DNA of 64,000 nt from DASSUW01 sp963803335 (GCA_963803335.1 CAWDME010000007.1:434001-498000), one strand, 5' to 3'. Shown: positions 24,183-34,553, counted from the first letter of the stretch. The notes: generated by a model not told the origin, from the sequence alone. A program made the numbers and translations.

Positions 24183-26587
24183 AGCGCGTCGCCCTCAGAG
24201 GGCTCGCCGCACGACCAGTGCGGACGATCCTGACCACGCTGGCCATCGTGCTCGGCGTCGCCATGGTGAGCGGCGCGTTCACGCTGACCGACACGATGCG
24301 CGGCGCGGCCGACAGCCTCTCGGCGTCGGCGTACGACGGCACCGACGCCGTCGTGAGCGCGAAGACCGCGTTCAAGATCGACGCGACTGACTGGACGGCC
24401 AAGCGCCCGACGATCGACGGCGCCGTGCTCGCGAAGGTGCGCGCCGTGCCGCAGGTCGCCACCGCGGTCGGCGACATCACCGACGAGGCGAAGATCGTCG
24501 GCGGCGACGGCAAGCCCGTCGGCGACGGGCCGTACTTCGGCTCGGGCTACGACTCGCGCACCACGGGCGCACAGGCCACGACGCCGTTCCGGCTCGACTC
24601 CGGCCGCTGGGCGACCGCCGCCGACGAGGTCGTGCTCGACGCCGCCACGGCGGAGAAGGAACACTACGGGCTGGGCTCGAGCGTGCGCATCACCACGCCG
24701 GGTGCCGCCCGCAAGTACACCGTCGTCGGCATCGCACGCTTCGGCAGCGTCAAGTCGCTCGGCACGGCGACCGCCGCCGTGTTCGACCTGCGCACCGCGC
24801 AGTCGCTGTTCGGCAAGCAGGGTCACTACGACTCGATCCTCGTCGCCGGCCGTGCCGGCGTATCGGGCGCCGACGTCCGCAAGGCCGTCGCCGCCGCCGT
24901 GGGATCGACCGCCCAGGTCCAGACCGCCCGCGACCACGACCGTTTCACGCTCAAGGGCCTGGAGCAGTTCATCACGATCATCCGGACCGTCTTGCTCGTG
25001 TTCGGCTTCGTGGCGATCTTCGTCGGGGCGTTCACGATCTTCAACACGCTCTCGATCACCGTCGCCCAGCGGGCGCGGGAGTTCGGGCTGCTGCGGATGG
25101 TCGGCGCGACGCGCCGGCAGGTCCTCGGCTCGGTGCTGCTCGAGGCGCTGGCGCTCGGCCTGCTCGCGTCGGCGACCGGTCTCGTGGCGGGCTTCGGCAT
25201 CGCCAAGGGCCTGGACGCCGTCTTCAAGACGATGGATGTCTCGCTGCCCGACGCCGGCATGGTGTTCGGCTCGCGCACGGTCCTCGTCTCGATGCTCGTC
25301 GGCACGCTCGTGACGCTGATCGCCGGCCTGATCCCCGCCTGGCGGGCGACCCGGGTGCCGCCGGTGGCGGCGCTGCGTGACGCGGACCCGGCCGGGCACA
25401 AGCTGCGGCTGCCGGCCCGGGCCGTGCGCGGCCTCGTCTCGCTGATCGGCCGCCCGGCCGAGAAGCTCGGCGGCTCCGCCGGCTCGCTCGCCCGCCGCAA
25501 CGCGATGCGCCACCCCGGCCGCACCGCGGCGACGGCGGCGGCGCTGATGATCGGCGTCGCGCTGGTGACGGTCGTGACCGTCGTCGCCCAGGGCCTGCGT
25601 GAGACCACGTCGGGCACGCTGGAGAAGCGCATCTCGGCGACGCACGTCGTGACCGGCGCCGACGGCTGGTCGCCCACCGACCCGGCCGTGGCGCGCACGC
25701 TCGCGGGCTCGCCCGGCATCACCGGCGTCACCGCGATCCGGCAGGACGTCGGCCTCGCGTTCGGTGACAAGGAGATCGTGAACTCGGTCGACCCCGCCAG
25801 CGCTCCCGGCCGCTTCTCGTTCGTGATCGGCAAGGGCTCCGATGACGCGGTCTCCCAGCTCGGAGTCGACGGCGCGATCGTGGACGAGGGCCTCGCCACC
25901 GAGCATCACCTGGCGGTCGGCGACGAGCTCGCGGTCGAATCGGCGAAGGGCACCAAGCTCGACCTGCGAGTGAAGGCGATCGAGAAGTCGCCGGTGCTCG
26001 ACGCGCTCGGCATGGGCCCGATCACGATCGCCCAGAGCACGTACGAGAAGGCGTTCGAGAACCAGCACAACGTGTTCACGCTCGTGTCCGCGGACAGCGA
26101 CGCCGCGCTCAAGCAGGCGCTGAAGCCGTACCCGGACACCAAGGCGCTGACGAAGTCGGCATACATCAAGTCCGTCACGTCCGACATCGACACGCTGGTG
26201 GGCGTCTTCTACGTGCTGCTCGCCCTGTGCGTGATCGTGAGCCTGTTCGGCATCGTCAACACGCTGGTGCTCTCGACGTTCGAGCGCACCCGCGAGCTCG
26301 GCACGCTGCGCGCGGTCGGCATGACGCGCCGGCAGGTCCGTCGCATGGTCCGCCACGAGAGCGTCATCACGGCGCTGCTCGGCGCCGGGCTCGGCATCGC
26401 GCTCGGCCTCGGGCTGGCCGCGATCGTCACCTCGGTGTTCTCTGACGAGGGCCTGACGTTCGCGATCCCCGCCGGGTCGCTGGTCGTGCTCACCGTCGTC
26501 GCCGCGTTGGCGGGAGTCCTCGCCGCGATCGCGCCAGCCCGCCGAGCCGCCCGGCTCGACGTGCTGACCGCGCTCGCGTACGAGTAA
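24179..26587 (+). CDS. FtsX/MacB-like ABC permease, duplicated
   Basis: This 802-residue protein has two FtsX-type modules. Each has an extracytoplasmic MacB_PCD region and transmembrane helices; the helix bundles are near 260-400 and 690-800 (FNTLSITVAQRAREFGLLRMVGATRRQVL and VNTLVLSTFERTRELGTLRAVGMTRRQVR are parallel motifs). One extra helix lies near the N-terminus. It works with the ATPase encoded just before it. The exported substrate is unknown; without a MacA-like adaptor nearby it is more like Gram-positive peptide or lipid exporters. Confidence 0.92.
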
Positions 26588-26603
26588 GGGAAGGGAGAGT
26601 CCT

Positions 26604-26635
26604 GGACCATGGCGGGATGATTCCCGCCATGGTCC
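26604..26635 (+). promoter_or_regulatory. 14-bp perfect hairpin enclosing a start codon
   Basis: GGACCATGGCGGGA (26604-26617) pairs fully with TCCCGCCATGGTCC (26622-26635) around a TGAT loop. The ATG of the next gene spans the last arm base and the loop, and a second in-frame ATG lies in the other arm. It is 16 bases after the permease stop. It could end the ABC transcript or block translation of the next gene. Confidence 0.55.
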
Positions 26636-27588
26636 TCAGGGTCTCTGCACTCGCCGTGCTGATCGCCGCTGCCGCAGCGGTAGGGCGCGGCGAGGGTGGG
26701 TCGCGGCCCGCGCTGCCGCTGCCGGTACAGGCGGCGACGCTCGACCTGGGGGACGCGCTCGGCACGGTGAGCGGCGGCGCTGGGGACGCCTGGGTGGACG
26801 ATCGCTGGCGCGAGCGGCTGGTGCGCCTGGATCGCGGCACCGGCCGGGTGCTGGCGCAGATCCCGGTCCACGGCCGCCTGGCGCTGGCCGCAGGCGCGGG
26901 CGCGGTGTGGGCGCTGCAGTCGGGCGGCGGGTACGAGCGCGGGCTGCGCGGCCCGCTGCTGCGGATCGATGCCGCGACGAACCGCGTGATCGAGCGGATC
27001 CCGCTCCCGGCGCTCGGGTTCGGCGTGGTGGTGGCCGGCGAGAACGTGTGGGTCTGGGGTCCGGATCGGCTCATGCGCGTGTCCGCCCGCTTCGGCCAGG
27101 TGGTCAAGACGATCGCCGTGCCCGATCACTTCGGCGAGCCCACCGGCTTCGCACTGCTCGGGCCCGAGCCGGTGATCAGCACCGCCGACGGGCACCTCGT
27201 GCGCTTCGACCCGCTCACGGGCTCGGTGCGGGCAACGGTCGGGCTCCCGTGGAGCTCACCGGCGCTGCAGCGGATCGGCGAGTATCGCGCGGTGCTGGCG
27301 GTGGGCGGCAGCGTCGCGGCGGTGAACCCCGCCACCGGCCGCCCGCTGTGGACGCGGCGGCTCGGCTACCGCATCGGCACTGTCGTGGACACCGACGGCG
27401 CCCTGTGGGCCCAGGGCGCCTACATCCGCGACCCCGGCGACCGCGTCTGGCGGCTCGATCCAGACACCGGCGCCGTGCACGGCAGCGCGCTGCTGCCGGC
27501 GTTCGGCACTATGGGCATGGCCGCCGTCGGCGGCACCTTGTGGGTCACCGCCGGCAGCGGCCGGGTGATGGTCCTCCCGCTGCCTTAA
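26617..27588 (+). CDS. Exported PQQ/YVTN-like beta-propeller protein
   Basis: A hydrophobic N-terminus (VLRVSALAVLIAAAAAVG) acts as signal peptide or anchor. The rest is a series of short repeats of the type RLVRLDRGTGRVLAQIPV, LLRIDAATNRVIERIPL, LVRFDPLTGSVRATVGL and VWRLDPDTGAVHG, each with a D-x-x-T-G turn typical of PQQ/YVTN propellers, enough for a five- to seven-bladed fold. No catalytic residues are recognised. ATG 26617 or 26629 may be used; both lie in the hairpin described separately. Confidence 0.75.
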   Translation: MIPAMVLRVSALAVLIAAAAAVGRGEGGSRPALPLPVQAATLDLGDALGTVSGGAGDAWVDDRWRERLVRLDRGTGRVLAQIPVHGRLALAAGAGAVWALQSGGGYERGLRGPLLRIDAATNRVIERIPLPALGFGVVVAGENVWVWGPDRLMRVSARFGQVVKTIAVPDHFGEPTGFALLGPEPVISTADGHLVRFDPLTGSVRATVGLPWSSPALQRIGEYRAVLAVGGSVAAVNPATGRPLWTRRLGYRIGTVVDTDGALWAQGAYIRDPGDRVWRLDPDTGAVHGSALLPAFGTMGMAAVGGTLWVTAGSGRVMVLPLP

Positions 27589-27602
27589 GCCCGGATCCAG
27601 GC

Positions 27603-28940
27603 TTAAGCGATCGCGGGCGCCTCCGGCAGCCGCGCCAGCGCGGCCTCCATGTCGGCCTCCGAGAACTCCGGGTCCTCGAGGCTGCCCGACAGGTAGGCGT
27701 CGTAGGCCCCGAGGTCGAAGTTGCCGTGGCCGCAGAGCCCGAACAGGATCACCTTCGCGTCGCCCCGCTCGACCTCCTCGATCACCGCACGGATCGCGTG
27801 CGCCGGCTCGGGGGCCGGGATGATCCCCTCCGAGCGGGCAAAGCGCACGGCGGCCTCGAACGTCTCGTTCTGCTTGTAGGCGCGCGCCTCGATCCGGCCC
27901 GCCTTGACGAGCCCGCACAGCATCGGCGCGTCGCCGTGGTAGCGCAGGCCGCCGGCGTGCACGGGCGCCGGGACGAAGTCGTGCCCGAGCGTGAACATCG
28001 GCATCAGCGGCGTCAGGCCCGCGGTGTCGCCGAAGTCGTAGCGGTAGACGCCGCGCGTCAGCGTCGGGCACGCCGCCGGCTCGGCCGCGACGAAGCGCGT
28101 GCGCGAGCCCGCGCGCAGGAACGGGAACGCCAGCCCGGCGAAGTTCGAGCCGCCGCCGACGCAGCCGACGATCACGTCCGGCTCGTCACCCGCGAGCTCC
28201 ATCTGCAGCAGCGCCTCCTGCCCGATCACGGTCTGGTGCAGGAGCACGTGGTTGAGCACCGAGCCGAGCGAGTAGTTGCAGTCCGGGTCCTGCGCGGCGA
28301 CCTCGACCGCCTCCGAGATGGCGATCCCGAGCGAGCCCGTCGGATGCTCGGCGTTCGCTTTCCCGGACTGCGTGAGGTCCGAGGGCGAGCGGTGCACGGT
28401 CGCGCCCCAGGCCTGCATCATCGAGCGCCGGTACGGCTTCTGGTCGTAGCTCGAGCCGACCATGAAGACCTCGCAGTCGAGCCCGAACAGCGAGCACGCG
28501 AACGCCAGCGAGGAGCCCCACTGGCCCGCGCCGGTCTCGGTCGCGAGCTTCTTCAGGCCCGCCTTCGCGTTCTCGTATGCCTGCGGCACCGCCGTGTTCG
28601 GCTTGTGCGAGCCGGCGGGGGAGACGCCCTCGTACTTGTAGTAGATGCGCGTGGACGTGCCGAGCGCCTTCTCCAGCCGGCGGGCGCGGTACAGCGGCGT
28701 CGGCCGCCACAGGCGGTAGGCCTCACGGACCTCGTCGGGGATCTCGACCTCGGGCTCGGCGGCGACCTCCTGCGCGATCAGTCCCATCGGGAAGATCGGC
28801 GTGAGGTCGTCAGGCCCGGCGGGCTGACCCGTCCCCGGGTTCAGCGGCGGCAGCGGCTCGCCCGGCAGGTCGGGCAGCAGGTTGACCCAGTGCGTGGGGA
28901 TCTGCTCTTCGCGGAGCAGGAACTTGGTTGGCTCGCTCAT
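27603..28940 (-). CDS. trpB2: TrpB2-type tryptophan synthase beta chain
   Basis: This 445-residue PLP enzyme condenses indole with serine to form tryptophan. The PLP lysine is in SPAGSHKPNTAVPQ (about K112) and the phosphate-binding loop is GCVGGGSNFAGL. The long N-terminal extension (LREEQIPTHWVNLLPDLP) and the wording SLGSVLNHVLLHQT are typical of the TrpB2 branch, which usually works without TrpA. No other trp genes lie nearby, which fits a stand-alone or salvage role. It is convergent with the propeller gene, 14 bases apart. Confidence 0.93.
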   Translation of the reverse strand: MSEPTKFLLREEQIPTHWVNLLPDLPGEPLPPLNPGTGQPAGPDDLTPIFPMGLIAQEVAAEPEVEIPDEVREAYRLWRPTPLYRARRLEKALGTSTRIYYKYEGVSPAGSHKPNTAVPQAYENAKAGLKKLATETGAGQWGSSLAFACSLFGLDCEVFMVGSSYDQKPYRRSMMQAWGATVHRSPSDLTQSGKANAEHPTGSLGIAISEAVEVAAQDPDCNYSLGSVLNHVLLHQTVIGQEALLQMELAGDEPDVIVGCVGGGSNFAGLAFPFLRAGSRTRFVAAEPAACPTLTRGVYRYDFGDTAGLTPLMPMFTLGHDFVPAPVHAGGLRYHGDAPMLCGLVKAGRIEARAYKQNETFEAAVRFARSEGIIPAPEPAHAIRAVIEEVERGDAKVILFGLCGHGNFDLGAYDAYLSGSLEDPEFSEADMEAALARLPEAPAIA

Positions 28941-28975
28941 GGCGAGCCGATCCTATGCGCCCAGTACCGGCACGG

Positions 28976-29005
28976 GGCGCCGGGCGCGCGAACGCGCCCG
29001 GCGCC
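28976..29005 (-). terminator. 13-bp hairpin with TTCG loop after the subtilase gene
   Basis: GGCGCCGGGCGCG (28976-28988) pairs perfectly with CGCGCCCGGCGCC (28993-29005). On the minus strand the loop is TTCG, a very stable tetraloop. It lies 8 bases after the subtilase stop. No T-run follows, as is common in high-GC actinomycetes. Confidence 0.6.
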
Positions 29006-29013
29006 GTGTGCCA

Positions 29014-32000
29014 CTAGCGGACCTTCACGCGCAGCGTCCGCGCGAGGCGGCTGCCGCTCGCCACCGCGGTCACGCGGAGCGAGTAGCGCGTCCCGCGGTG
29101 CAGCCGGTGGCTGAGGCGGACCTTCACGGTGCGCGTGCCCGAGCGGACGGCCGCGACGGCGCCCTTGGCGACCGTGCGGCTCCCGCGCTTGACACTGACG
29201 CGCAGCGCAGGGTGGCCCGCCGTGCGCAGGCGCAGGACCAGCGTGCGGCCCTGCACCTTCGCCGACTTGACCTTCAGGCCGAACACGCTCGTCGCGCCCA
29301 GGACCCCGAACCGGTCGGGAGCGCTGGTGCTCGCTCCGGCGTCACCGCTCGGTGCCGACGTCGCCGCCGCCCCCGAACGCGTGACCTCGACCAGCGACAG
29401 GCCGACGCGGTTCGCGTCGGTCGGCGTCGCGCCCTGGTGGTACGTGACCACGCCCATGTACGTGCCGGGTGAGTCCACGCCGGCCCAGTTGAGCGTGAGC
29501 GGCACGTTCTGGCCGACCGACGCGGTCACCGGGTCACCCGTGACGCTGATGCCGGCAGCCGGCGGCGGCGTCAGGTTGTCCGCCGTCGGGTCCGTCGCGA
29601 CCCAGTGCGTCAGGTCGTAGACGGAGTCCGGATCGGCGGTGGTGAAGCCGACGACGGCGATCAGGTAGTTGCCGGCCGTCGGGAACGTCAGCTCGACGTG
29701 CTCGAGCGCCGTGCCGCCTGCGGAGATCCCGACCAGGCCGAAGGCGCCGGTGGCGGGATTCTGCCGGTACACGTACAGGTCGAGGTCCGTGTTCGGATCC
29801 CCGCCGTCGACGTTCGAGAGGCGCGCCGCGAACAGCTGCGAGCCGGACGGGACGGTGACCGGGAACAGGTCCGTGCCCGCATCGGTGCCCGACAGGTTCG
29901 GGTTGCCGCTCGTCGCCACGATGTGCTCACCGGCGTGCACGACCGGCGCCGCGAGGCCGAAGCCCTGCGCGGTCAGCGGGCCGGCGAAGCCGGACTGCAC
30001 CGTGAACTGCTTGCTGCCGCTGGAGGCCGTCGTGGCCGCCGACACCGGCGAGGGCGCCTTCAGCGCGATCGCCTTCAGCGACACCGGCAAACGCACGGTC
30101 GTCGTGCCGCTCACCAGCGCGGCCTCGCCGAACCGGTACGTGCCCAGCGGCGTGGCGCTCGCCTTCGTGAAGGTGAACGTCACGGTCTGCTGCTGTCCCG
30201 GCTTGAGCGTGAAGCTCCGCGGGGACGCCGTCGCGGCCCAGCCGTCGACGTTCACGCTGACGTCCCACCGCTTCGCCACGGGCGTGACCGCCGTGAACGT
30301 GCGCGTGGTGGTCAGGCGGCCCGGAACCTGCGAATTCGAGATCGCCGCCAGGTTCAGGTCCGTCGCCGCGATCGGGTCCGGCGGGGTGCCGGAGAACAGC
30401 GTCGGATCCTGGCCGGACAGGTAGCCGAGGTAGTCGTCGGTCGTCGCGTCGAGCACGAGGCCCGGGTCGGCGGCCTTGTTCGGGTCGATCTCGCCCGAGC
30501 CCTTGTCGAACGGCCCGGCCGGCGTGACGCCGTCCTCCTTGAGCACGTCCGGGTTGGCGGTCGTCATCAGCGACGACTTGAGCTCCGCGGGCGTGAACAG
30601 CGGGTGGAGCTGCGTCAGCAGCGCCGCCGAGCCGGCCACGTGCGGGGATGCCATCGACGTGCCGCTGATCGACTGGAACAGCTCGCCGGGCACGAGCTCG
30701 GTGCTGTCCGCGGGCCGCGGCGACGCCGCGGCGAGGATGTTCACGCCCGGAGCCGCGACGTCCGGCTTCGGGATGTCCGGCACCGCGGTCTGCGGGCCGC
30801 GCGACGAGAACGCCGCGAGCACGCCGCCCGGCGCGGGGGTGGCCGTGCCGGCCGTCAGCTCGGCCGTGGCGCCCTCGGGGATCAGGTTCTTGACCTTGAG
30901 GCCGTCGGTGTTGTTGATGTGAACGCTCGGCACCCAGTGGGTGTCGGTCACGAGCTCCTGCGCGTCGGAGGCGTTGTAAAGGATCATCCCTACGCCGCCG
31001 GCGAGCTGGACGTTGCGGCTCTTGTCGATGCGGGCGTTGTCGCCGCGCAGGCAGAGCACGACCTTGCCCTCGACCTTCGCCGGGTCGAGCGAGTCGGGCT
31101 CGCACAGCTCGGCGTCGGCCGGGTCGACGCCGGGTAGCCCCGAGTCCTCGGCGTCGGCCAGCGGGCTGGCGTCGAGCGCGCCGGTCACGGACGCGCCGTG
31201 GACCGTGAGCGTTGTCGAGGCCGAGCGGATCGTCGCGGTCGCCTCGAACGTGCGGGCCAGCGACGACGCGGCCACCGAGGTGAGCCACGGCACCGAGTTC
31301 GGCGAGCCGACCGAGCCGGCCGCCGGGCCGGCGTTGCCGGCCGAGCTGGCGACGAACACGCCGGCGTCGGTCGCGCCCAGGAAGGCGATCGCGACCGGGT
31401 CGATCAGGGTGCTCGAGGTCGAGCCGATCGAGTAGTTGATGACGTCGACGCCGTCCGCGACGGCATCGTCGATCGCGGCCACCGAGTCGGCGTTCGAGCA
31501 GCCGGCCGGGGACACGTCGGACTCCCAGCACACCTTGTACATCGCGATGTAGGCGCGCGGGGCGATGCCCGAGATCTCGTCCACGCCGAGGTCGTTACCC
31601 TCGATCGACGGGTCGACGCCGAAGTTGCCGGCGGCGGTCGATGCCGTATGGCTCCCGTGGCCGTCGTCGTCGCGCGGCGACAGGAAGCCGCTCGGGTCGA
31701 CACGGTCGGCACCGAAGCCGGCGACGTAGTAGCGGGCGCCGATCAGCTTGTTGTTGCACGAGCTGGTCGGGAAATCCTCGCCGCCCTGGCAGGTGCCGTC
31801 CCACACTTCCGGCGGGTCATACGCAGGGCCGCGATACACGTGGTTCGGGCCCGGGCGATCGGCGAAGCTCGGGTGCTCGGGGGTGATGCCGGTGTCGATG
31901 TCGCCGACGATCACGCCCTCGCCGGCGTGGTTCGGGCCGCCGAGGCGGGGCCACAAGCCGGTGGTGAGGCCGAGATACGCCGCGCCGTCGCCGTTGTGGC

Positions 32001-32436
32001 CGCCGAGCAGCTCGTCGGGCGTCGGCGCGCTGGTCTGAGGCTGCGCGAGCGCATCGCGCCAGACATGGGCCACCTGCGACGAGTGCTTGAGGGTGTCGGC
32101 CTCTTCCGCCGTGAGGTCGGCCGCGAAGCCGGCGAACGCCATCCGATACGAGTAGGTCGGCTTCGGCGAGCCGATCTTGGCCAGCAGTGACGCCTGCCGG
32201 TCGGCGAGGAACGAGCGGTACTCCTTCACGGCGGCGTCGCTCCGACTGACGCGCGTGCCGGTTGAGAGTGGGCTCGTGGCCGGAATTCCCTTCGTCCCGC
32301 CCGTGTATCTGGAGACCGGTGCGGCCTTGAGCTGCACGATGTAGCCGTGTCGCTCAGCCGCCGACGCTGCCGGTGCGCCAAGCAGAGCGACCGCGAAGAG
32401 CGCGAGCAGCGCTCCTCGCAATGAGGTACTCCTCAA
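29014..32436 (-). CDS. Secreted S8 subtilase with PA insert and C-terminal beta domains
   Basis: An 1140-residue extracellular serine protease. It has a signal peptide (1-27), an I9 propeptide (HGYIVQLKAAP to about 120), and an S8 domain with Asp (GDIDTGI, about 180), His (DGHGSHTAS, about 258) and Ser (GTSMASPHVAG, about 593). A PA domain (KVVLCLRGDNARIDKSRN) is inserted between His and Ser, as in cucumisin-like plant subtilases. Fn3-like and pre-peptidase C-terminal-like regions follow, then a basic beta tail similar to that of the lipase at 7.4 kb. Start is TTG, backed by GGGGAGG 9 bases before it. Confidence 0.93.
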   Translation of the reverse strand: MRSTSLRGALLALFAVALLGAPAASAAERHGYIVQLKAAPVSRYTGGTKGIPATSPLSTGTRVSRSDAAVKEYRSFLADRQASLLAKIGSPKPTYSYRMAFAGFAADLTAEEADTLKHSSQVAHVWRDALAQPQTSAPTPDELLGGHNGDGAAYLGLTTGLWPRLGGPNHAGEGVIVGDIDTGITPEHPSFADRPGPNHVYRGPAYDPPEVWDGTCQGGEDFPTSSCNNKLIGARYYVAGFGADRVDPSGFLSPRDDDGHGSHTASTAAGNFGVDPSIEGNDLGVDEISGIAPRAYIAMYKVCWESDVSPAGCSNADSVAAIDDAVADGVDVINYSIGSTSSTLIDPVAIAFLGATDAGVFVASSAGNAGPAAGSVGSPNSVPWLTSVAASSLARTFEATATIRSASTTLTVHGASVTGALDASPLADAEDSGLPGVDPADAELCEPDSLDPAKVEGKVVLCLRGDNARIDKSRNVQLAGGVGMILYNASDAQELVTDTHWVPSVHINNTDGLKVKNLIPEGATAELTAGTATPAPGGVLAAFSSRGPQTAVPDIPKPDVAAPGVNILAAASPRPADSTELVPGELFQSISGTSMASPHVAGSAALLTQLHPLFTPAELKSSLMTTANPDVLKEDGVTPAGPFDKGSGEIDPNKAADPGLVLDATTDDYLGYLSGQDPTLFSGTPPDPIAATDLNLAAISNSQVPGRLTTTRTFTAVTPVAKRWDVSVNVDGWAATASPRSFTLKPGQQQTVTFTFTKASATPLGTYRFGEAALVSGTTTVRLPVSLKAIALKAPSPVSAATTASSGSKQFTVQSGFAGPLTAQGFGLAAPVVHAGEHIVATSGNPNLSGTDAGTDLFPVTVPSGSQLFAARLSNVDGGDPNTDLDLYVYRQNPATGAFGLVGISAGGTALEHVELTFPTAGNYLIAVVGFTTADPDSVYDLTHWVATDPTADNLTPPPAAGISVTGDPVTASVGQNVPLTLNWAGVDSPGTYMGVVTYHQGATPTDANRVGLSLVEVTRSGAAATSAPSGDAGASTSAPDRFGVLGATSVFGLKVKSAKVQGRTLVLRLRTAGHPALRVSVKRGSRTVAKGAVAAVRSGTRTVKVRLSHRLHRGTRYSLRVTAVASGSRLARTLRVKVR

Positions 32437-32510
32437 TGCGTCCTACCTCCCCTTCAGGGGTCGCCATCCGGGGCCAACCCCCGACCACTGGAATCCCTTC
32501 GTCCCCGGGC
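32437..32510 (-). promoter_or_regulatory. Subtilase leader with hairpin next to the ribosome-binding site
   Basis: On the minus strand CCCCTGAAGGGG forms a 4-bp stem whose 3' arm is the start of the GGGGAGG ribosome-binding site, and a GGGG-GTTG-CCCC-like stem lies upstream. This could partly mask the site. It is short and may be fortuitous. Confidence 0.25.
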
Positions 32511-32514
32511 CGAA

Positions 32515-32542
32515 AACTGGCGGAAATCTACACGCGCCAGTT
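32515..32542 (-). terminator. Rho-independent-like terminator after typA
   Basis: On the minus strand AACTGGCG (complement of 32535-32542) pairs with CGCCAGTT (complement of 32515-32522) and is followed by TT, 28 bases after the typA stop. It separates typA from the downstream subtilase gene. Confidence 0.55.
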
Positions 32543-32570
32543 AGTGCCGTCGAGTGGCCGGAGGGCGAGT

Positions 32571-34397
32571 TCAGGCACGCGCCCGCGCGCGAGCGGCCTT
32601 CACCCGCGCGGTGGCGTCGAGCTCGGCCTTGCGCAAGCGCACAGCGTGGGGGGTGACCTCAACGGCCTCGTCCTCGCGCACGAATTCGAGCGCCTGGTCG
32701 AGGCTGAGGCGGCGCGGCGGCACGAGGCGGACGAGGACATCTGACGTCGACGAGCGCATGTTCGTGAGGTGCTTCTCCTTCGTGGCGTTCACGTCGAGGT
32801 CCTCGGCGCGGGCGTTCTCGCCGACGATCATGCCCTCGTAGCAGTCCTCGCCGGGCTCGACGAACAGCACTCCCCGCTCCTGGAGGTTGAACAGCGCGAA
32901 GCTCGCGACCTTGCCGCTGCGGTCGGCGACCAGCGAGCCGGTGGGGCGGAGGCGCATGTCGCCGGCCCACGGCTCCCAGCGGTCGAAGACGTGGTGGAGC
33001 AGCCCGGTGCCGCGCGTCTCGGTGAGGAACTCGGTGCGGAAGCCGATCAGGCCGCGGGCCGGGACGAGGTAGTCCATCCGCACCCAACCGGTGCCGTGGT
33101 TGACCATCTGCTCCATCCGCCCCTTGCGCAGCGCGAGCAGCTGGGTCACGACGCCGACGTAGTCCTCCGGGACGTCGATCGTCATCCGCTCGACCGGCTC
33201 GTGGACGCGGCCGTCGATCTCACGCGTGACGACCTGCGGCTTGCCGACCGTGAGCTCAAAGCCCTCGCGACGCATCAGCTCGACGAGCACGGCGAGCTGC
33301 AGCTCGCCGCGGCCCTGGACCTCCCACGTGTCCGGCCGCTCGGTCTCGAGAACGCGGATGCTGACGTTGCCGACCATCTCGGCGTCGAGCCGGTCCTTGA
33401 TCTGGCGGGAGGTCAGCTTGTCGCCCTCGCGGCCGGCGAGCGGGCTCGTGTTCTGACCCATCGTCACGGAGAGCGACGGCTCGTCGACGGTGATGACCGG
33501 GAGCGGGCGCGGATCCTCGGGGTCGGCGAGCGTCTCACCGATCGTCACGTCGGGCAGTCCGGCGACGGCGATGATCTCGCCCGGCCCGGCCTCGTCAGCC
33601 TCGACGCGGTCGAGCGCCTCGGTGATGTACAGCTCGGCCACCTTGGCGCTGGTGACGCTTCCGTCGGCGCGGCACCAGGCGACCTGCTCGCCGCGGCGGA
33701 TCGTGCCGTTGCGGACGCGGCAGATGGCGAGGCGGCCGAGGTAGGGGCTCGCGTCGAGGTTCGTGACGTGCGCCTGCAGCGGGTGGTCCGGGTCGTACTC
33801 GGGCGCGGGCACATGCTCGACCAGCAGGTCCATCAGCGGCTTGAGGTCGGTGCCCTCCTCGCCTTCGGTGAGGCTCGCCCAGCCCGCCTTCGCGTTCGTG
33901 TAGACGATCGAGAACTCGATCTGGTCTTCGTGCGCGTCGAGGTCGATGAACAGCTCGTAGACCTCGTCCACCACCTCGGCGATCCGCGCGTCCGGTCGGT
34001 CGACCTTGTTCACGACCAGGATCACCGGCAGGTGGTTCTCCAGCGCCTTGCGCAACACGAAGCGGGTCTGCGGGAGCGGGCCCTCGGAGGCGTCGACGAG
34101 CAGGAGCACGCCGTCGACCATCGTGAGACCTCGCTCGACCTCGCCGCCAAAGTCGGCGTGGCCGGGCGTGTCGACGATGTTGAGCTTCACATCGCCGTAC
34201 TGGACCGCGGTGTTCTTGGCGAGGATCGTGATGCCCTTCTCGCGCTCGAGGTCCATCGAGTCCATCACGCGCTCGTTGACGTCCTGGTTGGCGCGGAAGG
34301 CGCCGGACTGCCACAGCATCGCGTCGACCAGCGTGGTCTTGCCATGGTCGACGTGGGCGATGATCGCGACGTTGCGGAGGTCCTCGCGGTGCTGCAT
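32571..34397 (-). CDS. typA: Ribosome-associated GTPase TypA/BipA
   Basis: This 608-residue translational GTPase binds the ribosome and supports assembly and stress adaptation. The G1 motif is AHVDHGKTT (about 13-21), followed by DTPGHADFGGEVER (G3) and NKVDRPDAR (G4). Domain II, EF-G-like domains III and V and the TypA-specific C-terminal domain (PTGSLVADRSGKVASFALFNLQERGVLFVEPG) follow. ATG 34397 was preferred to a GTG six codons upstream because it begins the conserved REDLRNVAIIAH and has AAGGTGG before it. Confidence 0.97.
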   Translation of the reverse strand: MQHREDLRNVAIIAHVDHGKTTLVDAMLWQSGAFRANQDVNERVMDSMDLEREKGITILAKNTAVQYGDVKLNIVDTPGHADFGGEVERGLTMVDGVLLLVDASEGPLPQTRFVLRKALENHLPVILVVNKVDRPDARIAEVVDEVYELFIDLDAHEDQIEFSIVYTNAKAGWASLTEGEEGTDLKPLMDLLVEHVPAPEYDPDHPLQAHVTNLDASPYLGRLAICRVRNGTIRRGEQVAWCRADGSVTSAKVAELYITEALDRVEADEAGPGEIIAVAGLPDVTIGETLADPEDPRPLPVITVDEPSLSVTMGQNTSPLAGREGDKLTSRQIKDRLDAEMVGNVSIRVLETERPDTWEVQGRGELQLAVLVELMRREGFELTVGKPQVVTREIDGRVHEPVERMTIDVPEDYVGVVTQLLALRKGRMEQMVNHGTGWVRMDYLVPARGLIGFRTEFLTETRGTGLLHHVFDRWEPWAGDMRLRPTGSLVADRSGKVASFALFNLQERGVLFVEPGEDCYEGMIVGENARAEDLDVNATKEKHLTNMRSSTSDVLVRLVPPRRLSLDQALEFVREDEAVEVTPHAVRLRKAELDATARVKAARARARA

Positions 34398-34553
34398 GGC
34401 GGTCCACCTTGACACACGCCGTCCCGCGTTTCGTCCGCTGCGTATCGTTCAATTGGCGAGGCCGCGGCGGGAGCGGCCGAGCTCCCAGCCGTCGTGTTGT
34501 GTGGCCGTGGCCGGCGGGCGCGTGGCGGTCGGCGGCGTGGGGCAAAGCATCCC

